This document shows positions 1-6,487 of a stretch of 8,311 bases of DNA, one piece after another. This DNA comes from Deltaproteobacteria bacterium (GTDB taxonomy: Bacteria; Desulfobacterota; GWC2-55-46). Under the pieces are notes generated by a model that was not told the DNA's origin, did no database searches, and was given only the letters and a program-made list of their open reading frames with translations. Made by a program: the position numbers and the translations under genes. Within the stretch, counting starts at the first letter, position 1. Every line of letters starts with the position of its first letter. The stretch lies in the NCBI GenBank assembly GCA_016234955.1, contig JACRNN010000278.1, forward strand, positions 1 through 8,311, in the 5' to 3' direction.

Positions 1-143
1 CTCCATATCAAAATAGACCTGATTACAGAAAGGTCCCTGAAGCTTACGATTCATTATGCATGCAATATACGGTGTTTCTTTTCCATACCTGATTTTACAT
101 CTTACTGTTTTTCTTGATGAATCCGGCGAAATTTATTCAACAT
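1..143 (-). pseudogene. Short frameshifted or partial reading frame running off the left edge
   Basis: Not recognised with certainty. An ATG at 143 opens a frame of 13 codons (MLNKFRRIHQEKQ) that stops just after a run of five A residues (108-112 on the plus strand). If the frame shifts by one base at that run, it continues without a stop to position 1, with residues such as VRCKIRYGKETP and, later, NQVYFDME. The two halves join naturally as one basic, hydrophilic N-terminus, which suggests a one-base deletion in the homopolymer or a sequencing error. The RYG...Y...NQV pattern is loosely like the start of some PilZ-domain proteins, but too weak to name it. No good ribosome binding site precedes the ATG. 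The stretch is AT-richer than the genes to its right. It could also be chance open frame. Confidence 0.25.
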
Positions 144-170
144 CTGGGCCGTACAACGTTGAAGCTCCCC

Positions 171-240
171 TGCCCCAAGCCGCGGGGTATTCAAAGAACA
201 TCTGTTCTAAATAGTCGTAGCAAGCTGCGGGATATCAAAC
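171..240. repeat. Two REP-like repeat units in direct orientation
   Basis: Unit 1 (171-195) and unit 2 (216-240) share the pattern CAAGC-Y-GCGGG-R-TAT followed by CAAA. Each can fold into a short GC stem around the CAAGC core; in unit 2, CGTAGC pairs with GCTGCG across AA. Between them lies a separate 14-bp palindrome, AGAACA-TC-TGTTCT (195-208). They sit in the noncoding stretch beyond the kinase gene, as dispersed REP-type sequences usually do. Whether they recur elsewhere in the genome cannot be seen from this window. Apart from these units, the possible gene remnant to the left and the terminator to the right, I see nothing in 144-331. Confidence 0.35.
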
Positions 241-254
241 CCTGAAAGAGAATG

Positions 255-277
255 AAAAAACCACGGGCTTGAAGCCC
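255..277 (-). terminator. Probable Rho-independent terminator of the comM-kinase unit
   Basis: Read on the minus strand, an inverted repeat GGGCTT-C-AAGCCC (277-265) is followed, after GTGG, by six T residues (260-255). It lies about 55 bases beyond the kinase stop codon, where a terminator for the leftward transcript is expected. The stem is short (5-6 bp) and the T run is offset by four bases, so termination may be weak. Confidence 0.5.
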
Positions 278-331
278 CGACGGGATGAGTGTCAGCGGCG
301 GCTTGCTGCCGGGCGGCGGGAAGACGCGGCC

Positions 332-1792
332 TCAACACTTGCCCGATATTGCGTCCTTGACGGCCCTGCTGAACTCCGCCAGCCTGTAGGGTTTGTACAT
401 GACGGCGCAGAAGCCGTGCCTCCTGTAATCCGACATGATCGGATCCCTCGAATATCCGCTCGATACTATGGCCTTTACGCCGGGGTCTATCCTGATAAGC
501 TTTTTCACGGCGTCCGCTCCACCCATGCCGTCCTCCACCGTAAGGTCGAGTATCACGGCGTCAAAGGGAGAGCCCGTTTCAATCGCCTTTTTAAAAAGCC
601 CTATCGCCTCCGCCCCGTCCCTCGCGAAACTATAATCGTACCCCAGGACCTCGAGCATCTCCCTTGCCACGTCCCTTACCATCTCGTCGTCGTCCATCAC
701 CAATACCCTGCCGCTCCCCCTCTCCACCGCCAAAGAGCCGAGGGCCGAGGGGGGCCGCCCAACGGATGCGGGCAGATAGACATGGAAGGCGGCCCCCCTG
801 CCTTCCCTGGACTCAACCCTTATATGGCCCTTGTGTTTTTTAATGACGGAGTACGTAACCGCGAGGCCGAGGCCGCTGGCCCTCTGCCTGGTGGTGAAGA
901 ATGGGTCGAATACCCTGTTGAGGTTCTCTTCAGGTATGCCCCCGCCGTTGTCCTTTATCGTGACCTTGACGTACCTGCCGGGGTCTATGGGCAAGGGGTC
1001 TTCGCCGGTGACGGTCACGTTCTTCGCCTCTATCTCCACCACCCCGCCCTCAGGCATCGCCTGCCGGGCGTTAAGTATCATGTTGTTCATTGCCTGGGAT
1101 ATCTGGGCATCGTCTATATCCACATACGCGAGATCATCAGGGAATGTGAACTCGCACCTTACGCCGCTATCCCTCAATACGAGGTCCGCGGTCGATCTGA
1201 TCAAATCAACGATGGACGCGGCCTCTTTTACGGGTTGGCCGCCCCTTGAAAACGTAAGGAGCCGGCGCGTGAGCCCCTTTGCCCTCAAGGCCGCCTCCTC
1301 TACCTCGCAGAGCATTTCATGGAGCTTATCGCCTTTTTTGACGCATTCCCTTGCAACCGAAATACGTCCGAGTATCCCCACGAGCAGGTTGTTGAAGTCA
1401 TGGGCGATACCTCCGGCCAGCTCGCCTATGGTCTCAAGCTTCTTGGCCTTCAATATTTCGTTATCCATCATCTTCCTTTCCGTTATGTCATGGAAGACGC
1501 TTATGAACCGCGGCCTGCCGTCCTCGGCGTTCTGGACAAGCGAGGTCAATGACCCGATGAACTCCGTGCCGTCTTTTCTCTTCGCCCTGACCTCGATGTC
1601 TTTGACCCTTCCCCGCTTTATCGCCTCCACCGCGCGGCCCATGTCATCGGGGTCGCAATAAAGGGACGAGACCTTCTGCTTCAGGAACTCCTCTTTCGTC
1701 CCGTAGCCGAACATCTTCCAGAGGGCCGCGTTCGCTTCGAGGATATCACCCTCTTCCGTCGTAATAGCTATGCCTGCCGGCATATTCTCCAT
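332..1792 (-). CDS. PAS-domain hybrid sensor histidine kinase with C-terminal receiver domain
   Basis: Cytoplasmic two-component sensor of 486 residues with no membrane segment or signal peptide. A PAS domain covers about residues 1-107 and ends in the usual HDITERK junction. A dimerisation/phosphoacceptor region follows, with GGIAHDFNNLL and phosphorylatable His131. The ATPase domain shows an N-box (LNARQAM, Asn241), a G1 box (DNGGGIP, Asp281), an F-box (VFDPFFTT) and a G2 box (GLGLA). The receiver domain (about 362-484) has acidic residues Asp367-369, phosphoacceptor Asp416, Ser444/Ser445 and Lys467, so it looks functional. The PAS domain begins almost at residue 1, so a small ligand or redox cue inside the cell is likely; no cofactor can be read from the sequence. 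The ATG at 1792 has a good GAGGGG site six bases upstream and follows the comM stop by one base, so the two are probably co-translated. No partner regulator is visible. The family is certain; the signal and target are unknown. Confidence 0.93.
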   Translation of the reverse strand: MENMPAGIAITTEEGDILEANAALWKMFGYGTKEEFLKQKVSSLYCDPDDMGRAVEAIKRGRVKDIEVRAKRKDGTEFIGSLTSLVQNAEDGRPRFISVFHDITERKMMDNEILKAKKLETIGELAGGIAHDFNNLLVGILGRISVARECVKKGDKLHEMLCEVEEAALRAKGLTRRLLTFSRGGQPVKEAASIVDLIRSTADLVLRDSGVRCEFTFPDDLAYVDIDDAQISQAMNNMILNARQAMPEGGVVEIEAKNVTVTGEDPLPIDPGRYVKVTIKDNGGGIPEENLNRVFDPFFTTRQRASGLGLAVTYSVIKKHKGHIRVESREGRGAAFHVYLPASVGRPPSALGSLAVERGSGRVLVMDDDEMVRDVAREMLEVLGYDYSFARDGAEAIGLFKKAIETGSPFDAVILDLTVEDGMGGADAVKKLIRIDPGVKAIVSSGYSRDPIMSDYRRHGFCAVMYKPYRLAEFSRAVKDAISGKC

Positions 1793-1793
1793 G

Positions 1794-3317
1794 TCACACC
1801 CCTCTGTCTATCGTCCTGTACTGTATCGCCTCGGAGACATGTGCCGGCGCGATCTTGGCCTCATTGTCGAGGTCGGCTATCGTCCTTGCCACCTTCAACA
1901 CCCGCGTGCAGGCGCGCGCGGAGAACCCGATCCTCTCGACGGCCGTTTCAAGGAGCCTGGCCGACTCGGCGCCAAGCTCGCAGTACTTCTTGATAAGCCT
2001 CGTGGGCAGGGCGCTGTTCGAGAATATCCCGCTCCCTTTGAAGCGTCCGGCCTGCAGGCTCCTTGCCTTATCGACCCTCTTTTTAATCTCCGCGGACTTC
2101 TCGCCCGACCTCTCCCTGTTAAGCTCCCTGAACCTTATATTCGGGACGTCGCAGTGTATGTCGATGCGGTCGATGAGCGGGCCGGAGAGCCGGGCCATGT
2201 ACTGCCTCACCTGCATCGGGGTGCAGACGCACTCCTTGTGCGTATCTCCTAAAAAGCCGCAGGGGCATGGGTTCATCGCCCCTATTAGCATGAATACCGC
2301 CGGGTACGTGAGGGAGACCAGGGCCCTCGATATCGATACCCTGCCGTCCTCCATCGGCTGCCTCAAGACCTCAAGGACGTTCTTCCTGAACTCGGGAAAC
2401 TCGTCGAGGAAGAGCACCCCGTTGTGGGCGAGGCTTACCTCCCCCGGTCTCGGGATCCTCCCTCCGCCTATGAGGCCGGCGTCAGAGATGGTATGGTGGG
2501 GCGATCTGAAGGGCCTCTCGGTTACGATGGCGTGACCGGGTTCGAGGATGCCGGCCACGCTGTGGACCTTGGTCGTCTCTATGGCCTCCTCCGCCGTCAT
2601 ATCGGGCAATATGGTGGGAAGCCTCCTGGCGAGCATGGTCTTTCCAGACCCCGGAGGGCCCGTCATCAAGACGTTGTGCCCCCCTGCCGCGGCCACCTCA
2701 AGCGCCCTTTTCACGTGGGCCTGCCCCTTGACGTCGGCTATATCGAGATGTGTGGCGGCGTTCTTCCTGAAGTAGGCGTTTATATCCGTCCTGCGCGGCT
2801 CAAGCCCGCCCCCGCCGTTGAGAAACTCCACAAGGCCCGATAGCGTATTAACGCCGTAGACCTCAACGCCTTCCACAAGGGAGGCCTCAAGGGAATTGGC
2901 CTCCGGCAGTATGAGTTTTTTACCGAGCGCCCTGGCGCATACCGCCACAGGGAGCGCCCCGCGAACGGGCTTTATGCCGCCGTCGAGGGAGAGCTCGCCG
3001 AGGATAAGGTAGTCCCCGAGGCCTGCGCCCTTTATAATGCCCTCGGCCATGAGTATGCCCACGGCCACGGGCAGGTCGAATATGGTGCCCTCTTTTTTTA
3101 TATCGGCTGGCGCGAGGTTTACCGTGATCTTTTTGGCGGGGAATATATACCCTGAGTTCTTGACGGCTGAACGGACCCTGTCCTTGCTCTCTTTCACGGC
3201 GTTGTCGGGCAGCCCGACCGTGGAGAACGACGGAAGCCCGCGCGAGATATCGACCTCCACCTCCACATGGTAGGCGTCGATACCCAATAGCGCGCTGGTC
3301 GATATCTTGGCTAACAT
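1794..3317 (-). CDS. comM: YifB/ComM family Mg-chelatase-like AAA+ ATPase
   Basis: AAA+ ATPase of 507 residues. Homologues in Vibrio and Acinetobacter are hexameric branch-migration helicases that help integrate incoming DNA during natural transformation. The N-terminal ChlI-like domain has the diagnostic opening LLGIDAYHVEVEVDISRGLPSF and VGLPDNAVKES. The AAA core carries Walker A GPPGSGKT (about 220-227) and Walker B VLFLDE (about 301-306). A Cys-rich segment follows, MNPCPCG with a later CVC (Cys351, 353, 363, 365), probably a metal-binding knuckle. The C-terminal Mg_chelatase_C region has SARACTRVLKVARTIADL. The length is normal for the family. I chose the ATG at 3317 because MLAKI... matches the usual start; the upstream in-frame TTG at 3326 has no better ribosome site. 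Only a weak AAGG lies before the ATG. Many bacteria not known to be transformable keep this gene, so it is not proof of competence. Palindromic element copy 1 ends 17 bases upstream. Confidence 0.95.
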   Translation of the reverse strand: MLAKISTSALLGIDAYHVEVEVDISRGLPSFSTVGLPDNAVKESKDRVRSAVKNSGYIFPAKKITVNLAPADIKKEGTIFDLPVAVGILMAEGIIKGAGLGDYLILGELSLDGGIKPVRGALPVAVCARALGKKLILPEANSLEASLVEGVEVYGVNTLSGLVEFLNGGGGLEPRRTDINAYFRKNAATHLDIADVKGQAHVKRALEVAAAGGHNVLMTGPPGSGKTMLARRLPTILPDMTAEEAIETTKVHSVAGILEPGHAIVTERPFRSPHHTISDAGLIGGGRIPRPGEVSLAHNGVLFLDEFPEFRKNVLEVLRQPMEDGRVSISRALVSLTYPAVFMLIGAMNPCPCGFLGDTHKECVCTPMQVRQYMARLSGPLIDRIDIHCDVPNIRFRELNRERSGEKSAEIKKRVDKARSLQAGRFKGSGIFSNSALPTRLIKKYCELGAESARLLETAVERIGFSARACTRVLKVARTIADLDNEAKIAPAHVSEAIQYRTIDRGV

Positions 3318-3334
3318 AGTCAGCAAGCCTTATA

Positions 3335-3474
3335 GGGTGCCTCTAAAAATTGCTCTTTTCCCCGATCTCTTTGTTGGGGCGAAAATAAAATGCTCACATA
3401 TTCTCATATATGCTCCGCTTTTATTTTCACCCCGCCTCGACCTCGGGAAAAATATCTAATTTTTAGCGACACCC
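3335..3474. repeat. MITE-like 140-bp imperfect palindrome, copy 1
   Basis: Terminal inverted repeats GGGTGCCTCTAAAAATT (3335-3351) and its near-complement at 3458-3474 match at 15 of 17 positions. A second inner pair, GGGGCGAAAATAAAA (3376-3390) against 3419-3433, matches at 14 of 15, so most of the element can fold into one long hairpin around a CATAT...ATATG centre. It has no room for a transposase gene. By eye it is about 90 percent identical to the element at 7926-8066, including 40 identical bases (3364-3403 against 7955-7994). Flanks are TATA on the left and TATT on the right, so a TA or degenerate 4-bp target duplication is possible. It lies in the comM leader, 17 bases upstream of the ATG. 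Mobility is inferred from structure and duplication. Confidence 0.8.
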
Positions 3475-3625
3475 TATTATGGAATCCGCCTCAAAAAGAA
3501 ATGGGGCTTGAATATCGCCTTGATCGCATGTTACCGAAGATGTAGTTTATCAATAAAACGATGAATTTACAAGGGAACGCCCTCCGCCCTTATATAATAG
3601 CGGATGGGGCCTTTTGAGCGGCCTG
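3475..3625. other. Intergenic spacer between the ThiC/BzaF-family gene and element copy 1
   Basis: No coding frame of interest and no convincing terminator for the upstream gene. It is AT-richer than its surroundings. The only candidate signal is the weak promoter listed at 3544-3572. Confidence 0.5.
3544..3572 (-). promoter_or_regulatory. Weak sigma70-type promoter candidate for comM
   Basis: On the minus strand, TTGTAA (3572-3567) and TAAACT (3549-3544) are separated by exactly 17 bases. Each matches four of six consensus positions. It would transcribe through element copy 1 into comM, some 225 bases downstream. A candidate by pattern only. Confidence 0.22.
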
Positions 3626-4927
3626 TCAGAGCTTCCGGCCGCCCTGGAGGCTCTCCCTGAAGTAGGCGTTCACGTTGTCGAGGGCGCAGAACCGGCCGCA
3701 CATGGAGCATGTATCGGAATTCTCCGGCGCGCGGCTCGCCCTTATCTCGGCGGCCCTTTCGCCGAAGAGGCCCGTTTTCTGCTGGGCGTCCCAGTTGAGG
3801 TCCCTTCTCGCCTTCGACATCCGCATATCAATATCTTTTCTCCCGAGCTTCACCATGTCGCCCACGTGGGCCGCTATCCTCGCGGCCCTCACCCCTTCCA
3901 CGACGTCCTCTTTGGACGGCAGGGCAAGGTGCTCGGCAGGGGTCACGTAGCAGATGAGGTCGGCCCCGTACCTCGCCGCTTCGGCCGCCCCTATGGCGGC
4001 CGAGATATGGTCGTACCCCGCGGCTATATCGGTCGTCAAGGGGCCGAGGACATAGAACGGCGCATCATCGCTCATCCTCTTCTGGAGCTTCACGTTGGCC
4101 TCGATGTCGTCGAGCGGCAGGTGCCCCGGCCCCTCGCACATCATCTGGCACCCCATCTCCTGCCCAATGGACGCAAGCTCGCAGTTTATGAGAAGCTCCT
4201 GCACCTGCGCCCTGTCGAGGCTGTCGTGAACGGCCCCGGCCCTCAAGCCGTTGCCGAGGCTCAAGACGCAGTCGTACTTCTTCAATATCCCGACCACCCG
4301 GTCGAACCTCTCGTAGAGCGGGTTTTCCCTGTTGTTGCTGAGCATCCATCCGACCATGTAAGACCCGCCCCTGGAGACAAGCCCGCCGTAGCGGTATCCC
4401 TGCCTCTTGAGCCTCTCTATGGTGAGCCTGTTTATGCCGCAGTGCACGGCCATGAACGATATCCCGTCCTCGCACTGCCTCTCTATCACGTCGAAGAGAA
4501 GCTCCTCTGTGAGCTTGTTCGGGTCGTGGTACCGCTCTATCGCCTCCTTGAACGCCTGATAGAGCGGCACGCTCCCGACCGAAAGGGAGGTCGAGGCGAG
4601 CACCTCTTTTCTTATGCTGTCGAGGTCCCCGCCGACGGACAATTCCATCAAAGTGTCGGCCCCGGCCTTCTCCGCGGCCCGCGCCTTTTCGACCTCGGCC
4701 CCTATATCTATAAGGTCGGACGAGGTGCCTATGCTGGCGTTGACCTTGGTGCGCATGGACATGCCTATGCAAACGAGCCTTGCCTTGCGGTTCTTGTTGT
4801 TAGGTATCACGGCCTTGCCCGAGGCTATAAGGCCCCTTATGGTTTCGGCGGCAACGCCTTCGGAGGCTCCCGCCTCCTCCATCTCCCCGGTGACGATCCC
4901 CTTTTTAGCGGCCTCTATCTGCGTCAT
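3626..4927 (-). CDS. bzaF: ThiC-family radical SAM enzyme, probable 5-hydroxybenzimidazole synthase
   Basis: A 433-residue member of the ThiC family. ThiC turns aminoimidazole ribotide into the thiamin pyrimidine HMP-P. Its paralogue BzaF uses the same substrate to make 5-hydroxybenzimidazole, the lower ligand of an anaerobic cobamide. Family motifs are clear: TKVNASIGTSSD, MELSVGGDLDSIR, VSRGGSYMVGWM, EGPGHLPLDDI, GPLTTDIAAGYDHI, CYVTPAEHL, and a C-terminal cluster motif CSMCGRFC (Cys407, 410, 414). Several normally invariant ThiC positions differ: SLGNGLRAG instead of SLGDGLRPG, TDIAAGYDH instead of TDIAPGYDH, MELS instead of MDLS. It is the last gene of a cobT-cobS-cobC-cbiA run, 75 bases after cbiA, with no thiamin genes nearby and no room for a TPP riboswitch. 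Together these favour BzaF. A true ThiC of the short anaerobe/archaeal type remains possible. The ATG at 4927 is chosen over the in-frame TTG at 4933 because of ribosome-site spacing. Confidence 0.72.
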   Translation of the reverse strand: MTQIEAAKKGIVTGEMEEAGASEGVAAETIRGLIASGKAVIPNNKNRKARLVCIGMSMRTKVNASIGTSSDLIDIGAEVEKARAAEKAGADTLMELSVGGDLDSIRKEVLASTSLSVGSVPLYQAFKEAIERYHDPNKLTEELLFDVIERQCEDGISFMAVHCGINRLTIERLKRQGYRYGGLVSRGGSYMVGWMLSNNRENPLYERFDRVVGILKKYDCVLSLGNGLRAGAVHDSLDRAQVQELLINCELASIGQEMGCQMMCEGPGHLPLDDIEANVKLQKRMSDDAPFYVLGPLTTDIAAGYDHISAAIGAAEAARYGADLICYVTPAEHLALPSKEDVVEGVRAARIAAHVGDMVKLGRKDIDMRMSKARRDLNWDAQQKTGLFGERAAEIRASRAPENSDTCSMCGRFCALDNVNAYFRESLQGGRKL

Positions 4928-4934
4928 TTTCAAT

Positions 4935-4941
4935 CCCCCTT
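4935..4941 (-). promoter_or_regulatory. Ribosome binding site that decides the bzaF start
   Basis: AAGGGGG on the minus strand lies seven bases before the ATG at 4927 but only one base before the in-frame TTG at 4933. The ATG is therefore the likely start. Confidence 0.7.
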
Positions 4942-5002
4942 GGAATTTTTAGTCTGCCGTCTATCACTGCCGAAACCGGGATGGCGATGATTGGATAAGA
5001 AC

Positions 5003-6400
5003 CTATGCGCCTGAGCCTCTCTTAAAGGCGGCGCAGGCGTCCACGAACCCCGAGGCCACGGCCGGGTTGGACGAGAAGTGGAGGTGGACGTAGGTGGCGA
5101 GCGTGTTCTTGTAGAGATACCCCTCGCGCACGTCTTCATCGCCGTTGAAAAACGTGAAGGCCCTTTTCAAGCCTGCCGGAGGTCTTGATATCCCGGAGTA
5201 GTGGAACTCGTGGCCTCTGACGACCCCGCCCTCTTTTGATAAGGGGCAGTCCCGGTCTACAGTAACCTCCCTGTACCCGAGCGCCTGCCTCTTCCTGAGC
5301 ATCCGGGCCCTCCACGGAAAGACCCCCGCCATCGAGTATCTTTCCCCGGTGGATACCTCTATGGACCTGCCGAGGTACATCAGCCCCCCGCACTCCGCGA
5401 AGATGGGCAGGCCCGTCTTCGCCCCTGCGCGTATCTCATCCCGGAGGGCGGAGTTCGACTCAAGCGCCTCCGCGTGGAACTCCGGGTAGCCGCCGCCGAG
5501 GTACAGGCCCCCTATGCCCTCGGGCAGGGACTTATCCCTCATGGGGCTGAAGTACTCAATCTCGGCCCCGAAGCTTTTCAGCATCTCAAGGTTCTCCTCG
5601 TAGTAGAAACAGAAGGCGCTGTCGAGCGCGACGGCTATCTTTACGATAGGTCTTGATCGTCCGGCCCTTTTAATCGGCGACGCTACCGCCTTACGCTCAA
5701 CTCCGTGGGGGGCGGGGCCGGCAAGGGGAGCGAGGTCCACGTGCTTCTCTATAAGGGCCGCCGCCCTCTTGACGAGCCTGCCCCACCGGCTCTTTTTCAG
5801 ATCCCCGTGGGTCACGAGCCCGAGGTGGCGCTCCGGCATCGAAAGGGCGCTGTCCATCGGCAGGCAGCCTATCACCTTGACCTTCGTCCCCCTGGGGAGC
5901 GAGTCCTTGAGCATCCGGGAGTGCCTTGGGCTCCCTACCCTGTTGAATACCACCCACCTGAGATCGACCTCAGGGTCGAACGTCTCAAAACCCCTTACGA
6001 CCGCACCCGCGCTCCGGGCCATCTTTCGGGCGTCCACGACAAGCAGGACCGGGAGCTTTAATACCTTTGAAAGGTGCGCGGCCGAGCCCTCCTCGGACCC
6101 GCCGTCCCTGCCGTCAAATAGACCCATCGCCCCTTCTATGACAGAGACCCCCTCCGCCTTCTCACAAAAGGTCTTTTTTACCCCCTCCACGCCCATCATC
6201 CACGTGTCGAGGTTGTAAGAGGGCCTCTTAAGGAGCGCCCTGTGGTGGCCCGGGTCTATGTAGTCAGGCCCGGATTTGAAGGGCTGGACAGTAAAACCCC
6301 TTTTCCTCAGCGTCTCCATGACGCCGAGGGCAACGATGGTCTTGCCGACCCCGCTGCCGGTGCCCGCCACTATGAAGGCCCTGCCTTTTTTGCCTCTCAT
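5003..6400 (-). CDS. cbiA: Cobyrinate a,c-diamide synthase
   Basis: ATP- and glutamine-dependent amidation of the a and c side chains of cobyrinic acid in the anaerobic B12 pathway, in the cytoplasm. The 465-residue protein is full length for the family. The N-terminal dethiobiotin-synthetase-like domain starts with the P-loop GTGSGVGKT (13-21), then FKSGPDYIDPGHH, NLDTWMM and EGAMGLFDG. The C-terminal class I glutamine amidotransferase domain (about 253-445) has LYLGGGYPEFHAE, the nucleophile Cys337 in FAECGGLMYLG, GHEFHYS, and a late TYVHLHF with His439 as the likely catalytic histidine. The ATG at 6400 directly precedes the conserved start; its ribosome site is weak. The aerobic equivalent CobB acts on hydrogenobyrinate. 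The homologous families are hard to separate by eye, and CbiA is preferred because the neighbouring ThiC/BzaF-type enzyme suggests an anaerobe. It sits 87 bases after cobC with a GC-rich palindrome between them. Confidence 0.93.
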   Translation of the reverse strand: MRGKKGRAFIVAGTGSGVGKTIVALGVMETLRKRGFTVQPFKSGPDYIDPGHHRALLKRPSYNLDTWMMGVEGVKKTFCEKAEGVSVIEGAMGLFDGRDGGSEEGSAAHLSKVLKLPVLLVVDARKMARSAGAVVRGFETFDPEVDLRWVVFNRVGSPRHSRMLKDSLPRGTKVKVIGCLPMDSALSMPERHLGLVTHGDLKKSRWGRLVKRAAALIEKHVDLAPLAGPAPHGVERKAVASPIKRAGRSRPIVKIAVALDSAFCFYYEENLEMLKSFGAEIEYFSPMRDKSLPEGIGGLYLGGGYPEFHAEALESNSALRDEIRAGAKTGLPIFAECGGLMYLGRSIEVSTGERYSMAGVFPWRARMLRKRQALGYREVTVDRDCPLSKEGGVVRGHEFHYSGISRPPAGLKRAFTFFNGDEDVREGYLYKNTLATYVHLHFSSNPAVASGFVDACAAFKRGSGA

Positions 6401-6422
6401 ATCATCGCTGTCCCATTAACTA

Positions 6423-6441
6423 CCCCCTTTTCTAAAGGGGG
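6423..6441. repeat. Short G/C palindrome in the cobC-cbiA spacer
   Basis: CCCCCTTT and AAAGGGGG form a perfect 8-bp stem with loop TCT; three further G residues follow the right arm. No T run follows on the minus strand, so it is not a standard terminator for cobC. It could be a dispersed REP-like palindrome or an mRNA stability or processing hairpin within the operon. Confidence 0.5.
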
Positions 6442-6487
6442 GGGATTTTACAGATATGCGAATCCATGTCCTGAAAATATGGCCCGC

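Noticed and set aside
171..240. CRISPR-like direct repeats
   Set aside because: Only two diverged units, no regular spacer array and no cas genes.
269..1249. Long open frame on the plus strand opposite the kinase
   Set aside because: It overlaps conserved kinase and receiver motifs on the other strand and has no recognisable domain of its own.
3335..3474. Element copy 1 as a terminator for the ThiC/BzaF-family gene
   Set aside because: The same structure recurs upstream of cobS with defined inverted ends; it looks like a repeat element first, although its hairpin might still affect transcription.
3614..4990. Long open frame on the plus strand opposite the ThiC/BzaF-family gene
   Set aside because: Its composition mirrors the GC-rich codon pattern of the minus-strand gene, no protein family is recognisable, and the minus strand encodes an unmistakable ThiC-family protein.
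4928..5002. TPP riboswitch before the ThiC-family gene
   Set aside because: Only 75 bases are available and no TPP-riboswitch core such as CUGAGA was seen.
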